In this document: one piece after another, positions 37,355 through 46,713 of the stretch
Numbering within the stretch: position 1 is the first letter of the stretch
Layout: the number at the start of each line of letters is the position of its first letter
Source of the DNA: a bacterium
Lineage (GTDB): Bacteria; Zhuqueibacterota; Zhuqueibacteria; Zhuqueibacterales; Zhuqueibacteraceae
NCBI GenBank assembly: GCA_023150945.1
Contig: JAKLJX010000004.1
Coordinates: 1 to 64,000, forward strand
Direction: 5' to 3'
Length of the DNA stretch: 64,000 bases
The notes under the pieces: generated by a model
What the model was told of the DNA's origin: nothing
Database searches by the model: none
What the model saw: the letters and a program-made list of their open reading frames with translations, nothing else
Made by a program: the position numbers and the translations under genes

Positions 37355-39958
37355 ATGCCAAACGCATCACGCAAATACTTTCTCTCCACTTCGAAAGCAA
37401 TCGGACTCGGCTATCTTGTTTTGCTGTTGCTCTCGCACGGCGCGCGCCTGTTTGCGCCGGCGGAGACACCGGCGCGACCGGAACAGAAGCTCATGACGCT
37501 GCGCGCGGTCGCGCGGGATCAGGTGCTGCCGCAACAAGTGAAGCTGGCCTACGAAGACCTGCAGCCGGTTCAGTCAGCGAATCCTCCTGTCGTCCTGCTG
37601 CTGCACGGCAGTCCAGTGGCCTCGATCACGTTTGCCGGCTTCGCGCCGCTGCTGGGCCGCAATTGTCGCGTGCTGGTTCCGGATTTGCCCGGCTTCGGCC
37701 ATTCGACGCTCCGCCTGCCCGACTATTCGATTCGCAGCCACGCCGAGTATGTCCTGCAAATGCTGGACATACTCGGCATTGCCCGCGTTCATGTCGTTGC
37801 CTACAGCATGGGTGGCGGCGTGGCTCTGCATCTTGCCGGCCGCGCGCCGGAGCGCGTGCAGTCTTTGACCATGGTGTCCAGCATCGGAGTGCAGGAGCTG
37901 GAGTTGCTCGGCGACTATCATCTCAATCACGCGGTGCACGGGCTGCAGCTCGGACTTTTGTGGTTGCTGCAGGAAGGCGTACCGCATTTCGGCTACCTCG
38001 ATGACGCTTTCTTGAACGTATCGTATGCCCGCAATTTCTTCGACTCGGATCAGCGGCCGCTGCGCGGCCTGCTCTCCCAGTATCAAGGCCCGATGCTGAT
38101 CGTACACGGTCGCAATGATCCGCTCGTGCCGCTGGCAGCGGCGCGCGAGCATCATCGCATTGTGCCGCAAAGTGAATTGCAGATACTGAGCGGCGGGCAT
38201 GAGTTGATCTTCCGCAAGCCGGAGTTGCTCGCCGCTGTAATCGACCAGTTCATTCAGCGCGTCGAGCAGGGAGGAGGCCTCACTCGGGTACAGGCGGCGC
38301 CCGAGCGTTTGACGCTCGCGCGACAGTCATTCGACGCCGCGCAAATTCCACCGCCGCAGGGCCTCGGCCTGGTGGCGCTGGTGCTCTTGCTGGCGCTGGC
38401 AACGTTTGTCAGCGAAGATTTGACCTGCATCAGCGCGGGGCTGCTGGTGGCGCGCGGCACATTGGGATACTTTTCAGCCACGCTGGGATGTTTTGCCGGC
38501 ATTGTGTGCGGCGATTTCCTGTTGTTTCTTGCCGGCAAATTGCTGGGCCGGCATGCGCTGTCGCGGCCACCGCTGCAATGGTTCGTCAAGGCCAGCGCCA
38601 TTGCTCGCGGCCGCCAGTGGTTCGAGCGGGAAGGCGCACGCGTGATCCTGCTGAGCCGTTTCCTGCCCGGCAGCCGGCTGCCGACGTATGTGGCCGCCGG
38701 TTCGCTCAATCTGAGCTTCTGGAAATTCGCCGGCTATTTCCTCCTGGCCGCGGCATTGTGGACGCCGGCGCTGGTTGGGCTTGCAGCCCTGCTCGGCGGC
38801 AAGGTGATGACCTGGCTCGCGCTCTATGAAAAATACTCCTGGCGTATTTTGATGGCACTGGCAATGGGGCTGTGGCTGTTGGCGCGGTTGGTGATTCCGT
38901 TGTTCAGCTTTCGCGGCCGGCGGCTGTTGTTGTCCAAGTGGCGCCGGCTGACGCGGTGGGAATTCTGGCCGCTGTGGGCATTTTATCCGCCGGTGGTGGC
39001 TTACTGTCTGTACTTGGCCTGCAAGTATCGGTCGCTCACCGTATTCACCGCCGCCAATCCTGCGATTTTCGCGGGCGGCGTCATCGGTGAATCCAAGTCT
39101 GCCATCCTCGCCGGACTGGCAAACGCGGATGGTTACGTGGCGCGCTACCGCTTGATTTCCGGCACGGCGCCGGTGGAACAACGCATACAAGGCGTGCGCG
39201 CTTTCCTGCACGAGCTTGATCTCACCTTTCCCATCGTGCTCAAACCCGATGTCGGCCAACGCGGCGCCGGCGTGGCGGTGATCCGATCGGAAGAAGAAGT
39301 TCGTGATTACTTGCGTCAGGCTGCCGGAGATACCATCGTGCAGGAATACGTTGCGGGGCACGAGTTTGGCGTGTTCTACTATCGTTATCCCGACCAAGTG
39401 CAAGGCGAGGTTTTCGCCATCACCGACAAGCGATTCTTGACGCTGCAGGGTGACGGCCGGCGCACGCTGGAAGAACTGATCCTCAGTGACAATCGTGCGG
39501 TGTGCATGGCGCCTTTTCATTTGGAGAAACACCAGCAAGGCCTGTTTGAAATCCCGGCAGCAGGAGAGCAGGTGGCGTTGGTCGAATTGGGCACGCATTG
39601 CCGCGGTGCCGTTTTCTATGATGGCAGTCGGGTCAAAACGCCGCAGCTCGAACGGGTCATTGATCGCATCAGTCGCAGCTTTGCCGGCTTCTATTTCGGC
39701 CGCTACGACATTCGCACGCCCTCGCTCGCGGATTTCAAAGCGGGCGAGAATTTCAAAGTGATCGAGTTGAACGGCGTGACCTCGGAGGCGACGAGCATTT
39801 ATGATCCCTCCAACAGTCTCTGGCGGGCCTACCGCGTTTTGTTGCAGCAATGGCGCATCGCCTTTGAAATCGGCGCACAAAACCGCGCCCGCGGCGTGAA
39901 GCCGGCAAGTCTGCGCGAGCTGTTGCGGCTGTTGAGCGGTGCCAAGCCGCAGAATTGA
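37355..39958 (+). CDS. Three-domain fusion: alpha/beta hydrolase, DedA-like membrane domain, ATP-grasp
   Basis: About 867 residues. An N-terminal membrane anchor (YLVLLLLSHGARLF) precedes an alpha/beta hydrolase (~70-310) with LLHGSP, nucleophile elbow AYSMGG (Ser151), HGRNDPLVP and SGGHELIF, an apparently complete Ser/Asp/His triad. A DedA/SNARE-associated membrane domain follows (~330-510; GDFLLFLAGKLLGR, RFLPGSRLPTYVAAGSL). After two more membrane segments comes an ATP-grasp domain (~590-840; IVLKPDVGQRGAGVAVI, VQEYVAGHEFGV, IELNGVTSEAT) of the carboxylate-amine ligase type. Envelope lipid or peptide remodelling is a guess. The start is uncertain: ATG at 37355, or an upstream TTG. Confidence 0.82.
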   Translation: MPNASRKYFLSTSKAIGLGYLVLLLLSHGARLFAPAETPARPEQKLMTLRAVARDQVLPQQVKLAYEDLQPVQSANPPVVLLLHGSPVASITFAGFAPLLGRNCRVLVPDLPGFGHSTLRLPDYSIRSHAEYVLQMLDILGIARVHVVAYSMGGGVALHLAGRAPERVQSLTMVSSIGVQELELLGDYHLNHAVHGLQLGLLWLLQEGVPHFGYLDDAFLNVSYARNFFDSDQRPLRGLLSQYQGPMLIVHGRNDPLVPLAAAREHHRIVPQSELQILSGGHELIFRKPELLAAVIDQFIQRVEQGGGLTRVQAAPERLTLARQSFDAAQIPPPQGLGLVALVLLLALATFVSEDLTCISAGLLVARGTLGYFSATLGCFAGIVCGDFLLFLAGKLLGRHALSRPPLQWFVKASAIARGRQWFEREGARVILLSRFLPGSRLPTYVAAGSLNLSFWKFAGYFLLAAALWTPALVGLAALLGGKVMTWLALYEKYSWRILMALAMGLWLLARLVIPLFSFRGRRLLLSKWRRLTRWEFWPLWAFYPPVVAYCLYLACKYRSLTVFTAANPAIFAGGVIGESKSAILAGLANADGYVARYRLISGTAPVEQRIQGVRAFLHELDLTFPIVLKPDVGQRGAGVAVIRSEEEVRDYLRQAAGDTIVQEYVAGHEFGVFYYRYPDQVQGEVFAITDKRFLTLQGDGRRTLEELILSDNRAVCMAPFHLEKHQQGLFEIPAAGEQVALVELGTHCRGAVFYDGSRVKTPQLERVIDRISRSFAGFYFGRYDIRTPSLADFKAGENFKVIELNGVTSEATSIYDPSNSLWRAYRVLLQQWRIAFEIGAQNRARGVKPASLRELLRLLSGAKPQN

Positions 39959-40253
39959 TGCGTTGCACCTCGTCTTCAGGCGCCGGCCGCGCTGCGACTG
40001 TTCCGCGCCACTGCGTTGGAATGCAATGCGCTGCAGCAGCCTCGGGCAAGGCAGGCTTTTCTGCAAAGACTGCGCTTGCATGGTAGAAGAGAGCTGCGGC
40101 AAAACCCTTAGCGACTGCAGTGGCCGCTGGCAACACGATCGTCACGCTTTGGATCGAGCCACTCCACTGCCGTTTGGCGGTCTGTCGGATTCGCGGCCGC
40201 GCAAAAATCAACGGTTCAACGATCATTCATGAAATCTGTGTTAACCTTGCGGT
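39959..40253. other. Intergenic, nothing recognised
   Basis: About 295 bases between the fusion gene and the metallophosphoesterase. No gene, strong promoter or perfect long inverted repeat was noticed. Confidence 0.4.
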
Positions 40254-41156
40254 ATGGCATCTGTCGCTGCGAATCAAAACCACGTTGTCTCCTCTCTCGC
40301 CAGCCGAACTGCACTCATGCCGAAGCTGCTAGCCGTTCTCGCGCTCATTGCCGCGGGAATGATTGGCCTGCTGTGGAATTCTTCCGCTGAGATTCGCGTA
40401 CAGCGCCTCCGTATTCAGCACCCTGCCTTTGTTGAAGTTTTATCCGGCCGGAAAATCGTCCAGCTCAGTGATTTGCATTTCAACCAGCACAGCAGCAAAA
40501 CCGTGCAACATGTTCTATCCCAGCTCCATGAGATTCAGCCGGACATGATTCTCCTGACCGGTGACTACGTGAGGTGGTACGGTGGCCGTGAGGATTATCA
40601 ACGCGCGCTCTCGTTTCTCGGGCAATTGCGGGCGCCGCTCGGCGTGTACGCGGTGATGGGCGATGCCGATTACTCCTTCTCCCGCGCAAGCTGCCAGTTT
40701 TGCCATCGCGTAGGCTCTGCCGATCCGCCGGATCTGCACCAGGTCGTTTTTTTGCGTGATCGGTTTGTCGATCTCGAGATCGCCGGCCGGCAATTGCGTC
40801 TGGCGGGATTGGATTGCTGGCCGCCGCTGGAACCGGATCTCGCATTGGTTGATTCCCTGGTCGCCGCGGATCATCCCACCCTCTTGTTGTCACACACTTC
40901 GCTGGCTTATGCCCGCGTGCCTGCGCCGGCGCCAACACTGGTGTTGAGCGGCGACACCCACGGCGGACAGATTCTCCTGCCCGGCTTGGTTTGGCGTTTG
41001 ACGATGCGTAAGCCCGATCCGGATCATCTTTACGGTTTTTTTCAAGAGGAGAACAAAATGCTGTACGTCACCAGCGGCATTGGCACAACTGATCTGCCCT
41101 TTCGCTTGGGCGTGGCGCCGGAAATTGTAGTCTTCGAATTTGGAGCAGCAGAGTAA
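40254..41156 (+). CDS. Membrane-anchored metallophosphoesterase with altered metal motifs
   Basis: A 300-residue calcineurin-like phosphoesterase of the YkuE/LpxH-like cell-envelope type with an N-terminal membrane segment (LLAVLALIAAGMIGLLW). Motifs in order: SDLHF (Asp73, His75), TGDY (Asp104), then MGDADY where the family has GNHD/E, and SGDTHGGQ where the family has GHTHGGQ. Two usual metal ligands are thus replaced, while the scaffold is otherwise intact. Substrate unknown. ATG at 40317 is a possible later start. The next gene begins directly after its stop codon. Confidence 0.82.
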   Translation: MASVAANQNHVVSSLASRTALMPKLLAVLALIAAGMIGLLWNSSAEIRVQRLRIQHPAFVEVLSGRKIVQLSDLHFNQHSSKTVQHVLSQLHEIQPDMILLTGDYVRWYGGREDYQRALSFLGQLRAPLGVYAVMGDADYSFSRASCQFCHRVGSADPPDLHQVVFLRDRFVDLEIAGRQLRLAGLDCWPPLEPDLALVDSLVAADHPTLLLSHTSLAYARVPAPAPTLVLSGDTHGGQILLPGLVWRLTMRKPDPDHLYGFFQEENKMLYVTSGIGTTDLPFRLGVAPEIVVFEFGAAE

Positions 41157-41723
41157 ATGCCTGGCGTGAACCAGCAGAAAAAGAAGTGGAAGAGAGGGAT
41201 GGCGAGGTTGATCGGCTTGGCGATGATCGGTTTGCTTGCCATCGCCTGCCAGCGCAGCCGGCCTTTCTTCTTTGACTTTGAGAATGAGGCGGAACTCGAT
41301 CTGCTCTATTGGGAGTGCCGCGAGCTGCTCACGCTGGTCGATGAGCCGGTGGCGCACGGCGAGCGCAGCCTTCGCCTGCAGATGTTTTCCGGAAATTATC
41401 CCGGCCTCAAAATCACCAAGTTCGATCCGGATTGGTCGGATTTCCGCAGCCTGCACGCCACCATTTACAACCCGCAGCCGGACACCCTGCAATTGCATTT
41501 CCGCCTCGATGACAGCCACGAGCGCCCGGCTTATGCCGACCGCTACAATCGTCGCATGCGGCTGCCACCGGGGTGGACACAGTTTGCGCTGCCGCTGGAT
41601 TCGCTCATCACCAACGGCACACGGCGCCGCATGCAACGATCAAGCATCGAGTCGGTGTACTTTTTTCTGGTGCAACCGCCCAAGCCGGTGACTTTGTATT
41701 TTGATCATCTGCATCTGGAATGA
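41157..41723 (+). CDS. Lipoprotein with jelly-roll-like domain
   Basis: A 188-residue protein whose N-terminus has basic residues, a hydrophobic core and a lipobox LLAIAC, so it is probably acylated and membrane-attached. The rest (FDFENEAELDLLYWEC ... GERSLRLQMFSGNYPGL ... ATIYNPQPDTLQLHFRLDD ... LYFDHLHLE) has the beta-rich pattern of CBM-like jelly-roll modules. No catalytic motif seen. Its ATG directly abuts the TAA of the phosphoesterase gene, so the two are co-translated and possibly work together at the envelope. Confidence 0.7.
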   Translation: MPGVNQQKKKWKRGMARLIGLAMIGLLAIACQRSRPFFFDFENEAELDLLYWECRELLTLVDEPVAHGERSLRLQMFSGNYPGLKITKFDPDWSDFRSLHATIYNPQPDTLQLHFRLDDSHERPAYADRYNRRMRLPPGWTQFALPLDSLITNGTRRRMQRSSIESVYFFLVQPPKPVTLYFDHLHLE

Positions 41724-41937
41724 ACCGGCAGGCGGTGGGCGGGGCGGTACAGGACACCTTCCGCCACTGTGCCGTTACTCGAGTCTTCTTGGGCGGCCTA
41801 TTGACTGGTCATCCGGCAAGAATTTGGTGAATAACCCGGCACAGCGCCCAATTCTTCTCAAGTTTTTTGCAGGATGACCGCCAGAGTGCCCAGAGTCTAT
41901 AGTCTCGCAGAATTCCATTCGGGGCTGCGACATTGTC

Positions 41938-44361
41938 TCAGAAATCAAACCTGAGCGTGTGCGCTTTGCCGTCGTCGCGCAGGCGAACCGTGACCGTGCC
42001 GGCGCCGGCCTCGAAGCTGAGGTCAGCGGCTGCGACTTTCCCGGCATCGAGGCTCGCGAGCTTCGGCGCGTTGCTTTGGCCGTGCAGAATGATGCGGTAA
42101 TCGCGTGCCGGCGGCGCATACTTGCCCTGGCGGCCCGCGAGGCTGAACGTCACGTTCTTCGCCTTGGTCGTGACTTTGAAGGAAGTCAGGCTCATCATGC
42201 CATCGGCATATTCAAAGGAACGGCCATCATCCTCGTAAAGCACTGAAGTCCTCTCCGCGCCGGGATAAACGTGCAGATCGATTTGCGTCAGCGGCTTTTC
42301 TTCGACATACTGCAGCACTTCGCCCATCGGAAGCACGGCGCCGGCACGCACAAACAGGGGCAGTTTTTCCACCGGCGCATCTACGTAAATGTAGTTCCCG
42401 CCCGCGTAGGTTTTGTTCTCCCAGAAATCATACCACGTACCCGCCGGCAGATAGACTTTGCGAATGCGTTCGCCCGCACGGGTCACCGGCGCCACCAGCA
42501 TGTCATTGCCCCACAGATAAGTCGTGTGATTGTGACCTTGATAGGTTTCCGCCTCCTCCGGAAATTCGAGAAACAACGGCCGCATGATGGGCACGCCTTC
42601 CACCGCGGCCTGATGAAATGCCGTGTAGGTGTAGGGCAGCAGGCGGTAGCGCAGTTCGATATACTTTCGATTCACTTCCTCCGCCCATTCTCCAAAACTC
42701 CACGGCTCTTGATCCGGTGAATTGATGTGGGTGTGCGTGCGGAAGAAAGGCGTGAACGCGCCCACTTGCATCCAGCGCACGAACAGCTCAGTCGTCGGCG
42801 TTTCCGCGAAGCCGCCGACGTCCGCGCCGACAAACGGAATGCTGCTCAAGCTCATGGACTGGCACATGCGAATGGCGACTTCCAGATGTTCGAAGGAAGC
42901 AACATTGTCGCCGGTCCAGCTTGCGGCCCAACGCTGCGTGCCGGCAAAGCCCGCGCGGGTCAGAATGAAAGGCCGTTCCTGCGGCCGCAAGCGGAGCAAA
43001 CCCTCATAAGTCGCTTGCGCCATGAGATGGCCGAAGACATTGTGAATTTTCTTGATCGAGACTTTGCGGCCGTTCTCGTCGAATTCCACCAGCAAGGGTG
43101 CCTCGCGGCCCCACACGGCCGGTTCGTTCATGTCATTCCAAAAACCGGCGATGCCTTTGTCGAGAAAATCTTTGTGGAGATCACCCCACCACGCGCGCGA
43201 CGCGGGTTTGGTGTAGTTGGTGAAATGGCTCGGGCCGGGCCACACGTCGCCGATGTAAGGCTGGCCGTCGGGGAACTTGATGAAGTGATCGCCCTGCAAA
43301 CCGCTTTCATAGACAGCATAGCCGGGGTCGACTTTGATGCCGGGATCGCTGATGGTGACGACTCTGAATCCCTGCTGCCGCAAATCGGCCAGCAGCCTGG
43401 CGGGATCGGGAAAGCGCTGGGCATCGAAAGTAAAGCAGCGATAGCCGTCCATGTGATGGATGTCGAGATAGATCACATCCGCCGGGATCTTCTTCTCGCG
43501 AAAGGTGCGGGCCAATTGCCGCACTTCACTTTCGGGAAAATAGCTCCAGCGGCACTGTTGATAGCCCAACGCCCACTTCGGCGGCAGCGGCATGCGGCCC
43601 ACCAGCTCGGAATAGCGGCGGATGATATCCTTCATCGTGTTGCCGGCGAAAAAGAAATAGTCCAGCGCGCCGCCTTCTGCACGAAACGAATAGACGCGAT
43701 GGTTGCCCGCGCCCATGTTGAAAAAGCTGCGATGGGTGTTGTTGAAGAAAATGCCATAGCCGCGGCCGGCGCGCATGCCGATGAAAAATGGATGTGATTG
43801 ATACAGCGGATCGGTGCGATCACTGTAGGCGGGAATGTCCGAATTCCACATCTGCCACTCACTGCCGCGCCGGTCGAGGCCGCCGGTTTTTTCGCCCAGG
43901 CCGTAGAAACGTTCGCCCGCGAGCAGGGATTTGAACACCGCGACTTCCTTGCCCTCCCACCCCAGGCCAAACGCCTCCTCATCTTGATTCAGCAGATTGC
44001 CGCCGGCGTCATAAAACGCCAGGCGGCACGGCGACCGAAGGATGCGAATCTCGAGCGCCGTGGTTTTGAGCATGACGTGCGTGGCATTCTCCGCCACCGT
44101 GAACGTTGCGCCCGGCCACTCGGCCCGGGCGATGGCATAATCCGGCCCGCTGTGCCAGCGGCCTTCCGGCGCCAGGGTGATGCGTGCCAAGTCCGGCGCG
44201 AGCAGCGTGAGGCGCACGAGATCATCGCCGCAGCGCAGCAACGCACCATCCTTTTGAAAATCGATTCCGGTGAGATTGCCCAGGAAACGGTACTGGCTCA
44301 TCGCTTTTTCTCCCAACAGCAACATACCTGCCAACAGTGCCAATACGAAACGGAGTCTCAT
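41938..44361 (-). CDS. Secreted GH31 alpha-glucosidase/alpha-xylosidase-like enzyme
   Basis: An 807-residue glycoside hydrolase family 31 protein with a signal peptide (FVLALLAGMLLLGEKAMS). The N-terminal beta-sandwich includes FYGLGEKTGGLDRRG. The barrel carries the nucleophile in GFWNDMNEPAVW (Asp410) and the acid/base in SWTGDN (Asp485), followed by PFVGADVGGFAE. The C-terminal beta domains end with a DUF5110-like stretch. Release of alpha-linked glucose or xylose from oligosaccharides outside the cytoplasm is expected; exact specificity is not readable. The gene starts 20 bases after the metallo-beta-lactamase-fold gene ends. Confidence 0.92.
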   Translation of the reverse strand: MRLRFVLALLAGMLLLGEKAMSQYRFLGNLTGIDFQKDGALLRCGDDLVRLTLLAPDLARITLAPEGRWHSGPDYAIARAEWPGATFTVAENATHVMLKTTALEIRILRSPCRLAFYDAGGNLLNQDEEAFGLGWEGKEVAVFKSLLAGERFYGLGEKTGGLDRRGSEWQMWNSDIPAYSDRTDPLYQSHPFFIGMRAGRGYGIFFNNTHRSFFNMGAGNHRVYSFRAEGGALDYFFFAGNTMKDIIRRYSELVGRMPLPPKWALGYQQCRWSYFPESEVRQLARTFREKKIPADVIYLDIHHMDGYRCFTFDAQRFPDPARLLADLRQQGFRVVTISDPGIKVDPGYAVYESGLQGDHFIKFPDGQPYIGDVWPGPSHFTNYTKPASRAWWGDLHKDFLDKGIAGFWNDMNEPAVWGREAPLLVEFDENGRKVSIKKIHNVFGHLMAQATYEGLLRLRPQERPFILTRAGFAGTQRWAASWTGDNVASFEHLEVAIRMCQSMSLSSIPFVGADVGGFAETPTTELFVRWMQVGAFTPFFRTHTHINSPDQEPWSFGEWAEEVNRKYIELRYRLLPYTYTAFHQAAVEGVPIMRPLFLEFPEEAETYQGHNHTTYLWGNDMLVAPVTRAGERIRKVYLPAGTWYDFWENKTYAGGNYIYVDAPVEKLPLFVRAGAVLPMGEVLQYVEEKPLTQIDLHVYPGAERTSVLYEDDGRSFEYADGMMSLTSFKVTTKAKNVTFSLAGRQGKYAPPARDYRIILHGQSNAPKLASLDAGKVAAADLSFEAGAGTVTVRLRDDGKAHTLRFDF

Positions 44362-44380
44362 GGCTTCATCCTTTCATGTG

Positions 44381-45160
44381 TTACCCTGCATCCAACGCGT
44401 AATGCATGCCGTCGCCCGCCGCGATCACGGCCACGCCGGTTTCTTGCGCGAGTTGTTCGGCCAGTACCCAGGGCTTGGCGCGCACCATCGACATGCCGAA
44501 GTGAGTCAGAATCGCGGTTTCCGGTTTGAGGGCTGCGATCAAACGCCGGGCGTCTGCCAGGCAAAGATGCTGAATCAGGTTTTCTTCACGCTGTTTGAGC
44601 AGCACAACGTTCAGCACCAGCACCCGCGCGCCGGCATACCATTCAAGCAAGTCGGGGAAGAATTCGGTGTCGATCAAGAACGCAATCCGGCCCACGCGGC
44701 TGTCGAAAACGAAGCCATACGTCTCGGCGCCGTGGCGATGCGGGCCGCGAGTTTGAAAGCGCAGGCCATCGAGATCGTAGCTGGTGAAGGGTTGCAGCCG
44801 CTCGATGCCGGCGATGTAATGGCGCACATAGCGCAACACCACGGGGTCGTCGCCCTCCAGGCAATCCTCGGGCGCGAAGAGAAACCCGCGTTTTTGGCGG
44901 CCACCGTCGGACATGGCTTCCATCATGACATTGATGTCAGTGGAATGGTCGACGTGGCGGTGGCTCAGCAGAATGGCGTCGAGCGTTCGGCCGTCGATTT
45001 TGGGCCGGCTGGCGGCGCAACGGCTGAGTGTGCCTGGTCCGGGATCCAGCAGAATCGTGCGGCCGTCCAGGCTCAAAATGGTGCCGGCGGAAGAACGCAA
45101 TTGCTCGATCATCACGAAGCGGGCGCCGGCAGTCCCGAGGAATTTGATGTAGTTCGACAT
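44381..45160 (-). CDS. Metallo-beta-lactamase-fold hydrolase
   Basis: A 259-residue MBL-fold protein related to the RNase Z/PhnP-like branch: FLGTAGARF at the N-terminus, ILLDPGPGTL, zinc motif LSHRHVDHS, then AFLIDTEFFPDLL and ILTHFGMSM with further ligands. The substrate is unknown; phosphodiesters are common for this branch. It probably shares a transcript with the GH31 gene downstream. An 8-bp hairpin (45188-45213) lies between it and the transporter gene upstream. Confidence 0.82.
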   Translation of the reverse strand: MSNYIKFLGTAGARFVMIEQLRSSAGTILSLDGRTILLDPGPGTLSRCAASRPKIDGRTLDAILLSHRHVDHSTDINVMMEAMSDGGRQKRGFLFAPEDCLEGDDPVVLRYVRHYIAGIERLQPFTSYDLDGLRFQTRGPHRHGAETYGFVFDSRVGRIAFLIDTEFFPDLLEWYAGARVLVLNVVLLKQREENLIQHLCLADARRLIAALKPETAILTHFGMSMVRAKPWVLAEQLAQETGVAVIAAGDGMHYALDAG

Positions 45161-45187
45161 GGAGCTTTCTATTAGTCGGTTGTGCTT

Positions 45188-45213
45188 CTGGCACGGCGGC
45201 GGTGGCGTGCCAG
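45188..45213 (-). terminator. Stem-loop between transporter and MBL genes
   Basis: CTGGCACG (45188-45195) pairs perfectly with CGTGCCAG (45206-45213) around a 10-base loop. It follows the transporter stop by about 145 bases and precedes the MBL start by 28. No T-tract, so it may be a leader hairpin instead. Confidence 0.3.
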
Positions 45214-45355
45214 GACTGCAATTTTCTGTGACGGCTCATGCGGCCTGTTATCCAAAGGAATCCAGCGAATGACTCAGCGCTGTGCCCAAATGTGCCTGGG
45301 TGGTTGAGTCGCGATCAAAACCTTGTCCTGAGTCCAAAAAGCTGGACATGCAGTA

Positions 45356-46651
45356 CTAGGCCGGCGGCGCGCTGGACAGGCGCAGGTGTTTCACTTCTGC
45401 GGCGCCCCGTTTTTCATCCACAAAATAAAGCAACAGCCCGCCGAGCAAAAACAGCACGGCGATCGAGGCGATCCCCAGGCGCGGGCTGTCGGAGATCAGT
45501 CCGGTCACGCCAATCAGAATCGGGCCGAAAATCACGGCGAATTTGCCGAGCAGATTGTAGAAGCCGTAGAATTCCGCGGTCTGATCATGCGGGATCAATC
45601 GCGAATAGAGCGAGCGGCTCAGCGCTTGAATGCCGCCTTGCACCAGCCCGATCACAATGGCAAGGGCGTAGAATTCCTGCTTGGCATTCATCTGCACCGC
45701 CCAGACGACGACAAGCAGGTAGACGACGATCGCGAGGTAGATCGCGCGCTTGGCGCCGAGGCGTTCCCCGAGCTTGCCGTACACAATGGCGCTGGGAAAG
45801 CCGACGAATTGCGTGATCATTAGCGCGACGATCAGGTCTTTGGATTCGAAGCCGATGGACAAGCCGTAATCCACCGCCATGCGGATGATGGTGTCGACGC
45901 CGTCGATGTAGAGCCAGTAGGCCGCCAGAAAGATGCCGATGGTTTTGAGATGGCGGATTTTGCGAAACGTGTGCGCCAATTGGCGGCCGCCCTCCCACAC
46001 GGCTTGCCGCAGGCTGCGCGCCGTGGCGGGCTGTGCCTCCGGGACGAAGAAGATGATCGGCAAGGTGAATACGCCCCACCACACGCCCGCGCTGATGAAC
46101 GAAATCCGCACGGCTTCGCCGGCATCAGCCAGGCCGAAGGTCGAGGGACTGAGCGTCATCCACACGTTGATGGCGAAGAGCAAGCCGCCGCCGAGGTAGC
46201 CCATGGCATAACCCAGCGCCGAGACGAAGTCGATCTTTTTTTCATCGACGATGGAAGGCAGCAGCGAGTCGTAGAAAATGTTGCCGCCGGAGAATCCAAT
46301 GGTACCCAGGACGTAGATGAACACTGCCAGCGGCCAGTTGCCGCGGGCGACGAAAAACAGCGCGAGGGTCGACAGTGCGCCCAGGAAGGCAAAGAAGACC
46401 AGAAATTTCTTCTTGCGGCTGCCGCGATCAGCAACCGCGCCGAGCACCGGAGCGAGCAGCGCCACGATCAAGCCGGCAGCGGAATTGGCCAAGCCCAGCT
46501 TGGCCGTGCTTGCCGTCGCCGCCACGCCCTGACTCCAATACTCTTTGAAAAAGACGGGAAAGAAGCCCGCCATCACGGTGGTGGCAAAGGCGGAATTGCC
46601 CCAGTCATACAAACACCACCCCAGTTCCTGTTTGTTCTTGAAGAGCGGCAT
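45356..46651 (-). CDS. MFS transporter, UMF1/Atg22-like family
   Basis: A 431-residue, 12-helix permease. The N-terminus ELGWCLYDWGNSAFATTVMAGFFPVFF is typical of UMF1 proteins (first part quoted as CLYDWGNSAFATTV), and the MFS loop 2-3 motif appears as GAVADRGSRKKKFLVFF. The substrate is unknown; members are thought to move small organic solutes. It lies between a zinc-ribbon gene and the MBL/GH31 pair on the same strand, 62 bases from its upstream neighbour. Confidence 0.88.
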   Translation of the reverse strand: MPLFKNKQELGWCLYDWGNSAFATTVMAGFFPVFFKEYWSQGVAATASTAKLGLANSAAGLIVALLAPVLGAVADRGSRKKKFLVFFAFLGALSTLALFFVARGNWPLAVFIYVLGTIGFSGGNIFYDSLLPSIVDEKKIDFVSALGYAMGYLGGGLLFAINVWMTLSPSTFGLADAGEAVRISFISAGVWWGVFTLPIIFFVPEAQPATARSLRQAVWEGGRQLAHTFRKIRHLKTIGIFLAAYWLYIDGVDTIIRMAVDYGLSIGFESKDLIVALMITQFVGFPSAIVYGKLGERLGAKRAIYLAIVVYLLVVVWAVQMNAKQEFYALAIVIGLVQGGIQALSRSLYSRLIPHDQTAEFYGFYNLLGKFAVIFGPILIGVTGLISDSPRLGIASIAVLFLLGGLLLYFVDEKRGAAEVKHLRLSSAPPA

Positions 46652-46713
46652 GCAGTCTCCGTTGTTGGCGGCGTTCGGCCGGCCATGGTTCTGACATGAT
46701 GATCAGCCGGCTT

